Of a stretch of 64,000 bases of DNA, positions 62,758 through 64,000 are shown in pieces. The position numbers and the translations under genes were made by a program. The stretch lies in the NCBI GenBank assembly GCA_031002005.1, contig JARYHS010008074.1:13896924-13960923 (forward strand), read 5' to 3'. Position 1 is the first letter of the stretch; every line of letters begins with the position of its first letter. Below the pieces are notes generated by a model. That model saw only the letters and a program-made list of their open reading frames with translations. It ran no database searches and was not told where the DNA came from. Source of the DNA: Vandiemenella viatica (Eukaryota > Arthropoda > Insecta > Orthoptera > Morabidae).

Positions 62758-63918
62758 TCAATGCCGGTTGGTATAGAGCCGCTCGTAGTTGGGATGTAGC
62801 ACTATGTCATACACGGAACTGCCAGGAGTTGTGGCAACATGTACATAGTGTCGCACCATGAGGAGATGCCACCGGATGGAAAGTGGCGGCTGGCCAGAAT
62901 CAGCACAAATCCTGGGTATAGGACTAGTGCGATAGGCACACGTGGCGAGTCGAATTCCAGCAGGGTGGACACTATCCAACATCCGAAGATAGCTGTCCCG
63001 TGCCGAACTGTAAACAATACACCCGTATTCCAACCGCGACCGTACAAAGGCTCGATAAAATTGTAGCAGGCAGGAGCGGTCGGCACCCCACGACCAGCCA
63101 CACAGACATTTTAAAACGTTTAAAGCTTTCAAGGCTCTGGCTTTTACATCTTTAAGATGTGGTAGCCAGCTGAGCATTGCGTCTAGAATGAGGCCCAGAA
63201 AACAAACAGCATCAGTAAAATGTAAAACGGTGTTCCTCAGGGTAAGGTGGGGTTCTGCTAAAAGACTACTGCTACGAGTAAAAAGTACGCACCGGGATTT
63301 CTCGGCAGAGAAACGAAAACCGGTGTGCACTGACCATTCATCCAGCCTGTTCAGCACGAGTTGCAGCTGCCGCTCGGCGCTTCTCAGGCTGGATGATACA
63401 ATAAAAATTAAGAAGTCGTCCACAAATAAGGAGTAACTTATGGGACTCCTTATAATGGCTGCAATGCAATTAATAACAATGGCAAAAAGCGAAACGCTTA
63501 AAACTGATCCCTTAGGGACACCATTTTCCTGAATAAAAATATCAGACACTTCACTACTGACTCGGTACTTGAAGCAAAGAACAGATAAAAATGACTTTAA
63601 AAAACGGGGTATGTTACCTCTATAACCCCATTCGTGCAACTGTTTTAAAATGACATGCCACCAGGTAGTATCGTAAGCCTTTACGAGATCAAAAAAGACA
63701 CTCACTAGGTGTTGGCTGCGAATAAATGCATCCTGTATTGCCGCCTCCAGGAGGATCAGGTTGTCCAAGGTGGAATGGAACTTCCTGAATTCACACTGAA
63801 AGCGGCTCAGTAGATTACGTGATTCAAGACACCAGACGAGGCGGCGATTGACCATCCTCTCCAGTGTCTTCCCCACGCAGCTTGTTAGGGCAATACTACG
63901 ATAGCTACCTGGCAACAA
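62758..63918 (-). pseudogene. LINE copy C reverse transcriptase
   Basis: This 386-codon frame runs from LPGSYRSIALTSCVGKTLE through RNLLSRFQCEFRKFHSTLD, VFFDLVKAYDTTWW (catalytic Asp), NGVPKGSVLS, SLFVDDFLIF (Asp pair) and the thumb (WLPHLKDVKARALKALNVLK), which copy B lacks, to HPNYERLYTNRH. The frame upstream (63919-64000) is shifted. The copy is closer to full coding than A in this region, but it is cut by piggyBac 3' of this frame. Confidence 0.88.
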
Positions 63919-64000
63919 TTTGTCTTTCCCTGGCTTTAAAATGGGAATTAATGTTGCTTCTTTGACGAGTCGGGGAAGTGTCCTCCGGTCAATATATCGT

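Larger units (their letters stand above)
58564..64000 (-). mobile_element. I-type LINE, copy C, split by piggyBac; 5' end outside window
   Basis: The tail at 58564 is GTTGTTGTTATGTTGTTGTT on the plus strand. The 3' UTR, RNase H, reverse transcriptase thumb and palm follow on the minus strand and run off the window at 64000. Removing piggyBac and one TTAA joins ggcctctttaa to aagccaggg, as in copies A and B. The 5' duplication cannot be tested here. Confidence 0.9.

Overview
The window looks like transposon-dense intergenic DNA from a large arthropod genome, most likely an insect. The base is this: every recognisable coding stretch belongs to a eukaryotic mobile element, and the mixture (maT and mariner, piggyBac, Copia, Gypsy, Penelope-like, I-type and CR1/Daphne-type LINEs, a Helitron) is typical of insects. 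I found no convincing host gene, tRNA or rRNA. The species cannot be named from the sequence. Most elements are broken, but several boundaries can be placed to the base from terminal repeats and target-site duplications (TSDs).

Left block (1-17 kb). A broken, repeat-like arthropod gene at 2-1583 is followed by a Penelope-like element with an inverted left arm (1863-3302 minus; 3303-3425 plus). A Copia element (3426-15671; 197-bp LTRs; TSD CTAAG) splits its reverse transcriptase. The Copia is itself split by an I-type LINE (copy A, 6313-12274, minus; TSD ACAAAAAGGT), and its 3' LTR is split by a 1.69-kb Helitron (13797-15483) built almost wholly of ~167-bp repeats. The endonuclease end of the Penelope element resumes at 15677.

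Middle block (17-38 kb). Low-complexity intergenic DNA carries old repeats: a family opening with a ctag...gcccgg-like head, a defective mariner (21730-23058), a foldback unit with a tRNA-like segment (25320-26030), a decayed Tc1-like element, and a decayed element with 20-bp-class inverted repeats (31035-32364). A 5'-truncated CR1/Daphne-type LINE (about 32790-36944) carries in its 3' tail an apparently intact DD37D maT transposon (35615-36919; perfect 27-bp terminal repeats and a 351-codon transposase).

Right block (38-64 kb). A 19.4-kb LTR retrotransposon (38349-57760) has 2.49-kb, nearly identical LTRs and TSD GACT. It encodes a 959-residue Gag with a long coiled coil, then a -1 frameshift heptamer and a protease stub, but no visible reverse transcriptase or integrase. 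A second I-type LINE (copy B, 47562-53343, minus) is inserted in it with a 12-bp TSD. A third copy (C, from 58564 to beyond the window) is split by a 2.7-kb piggyBac (59915-62648, TTAA).

The most unusual signal is in the I-type LINE. All three copies carry a string of five hairpins in the 3' untranslated region that share one loop sequence, with compensating base changes between copies. A run of abutting hairpins also sits at the 5' end. The LINE's two reading frames are separated by a single base.
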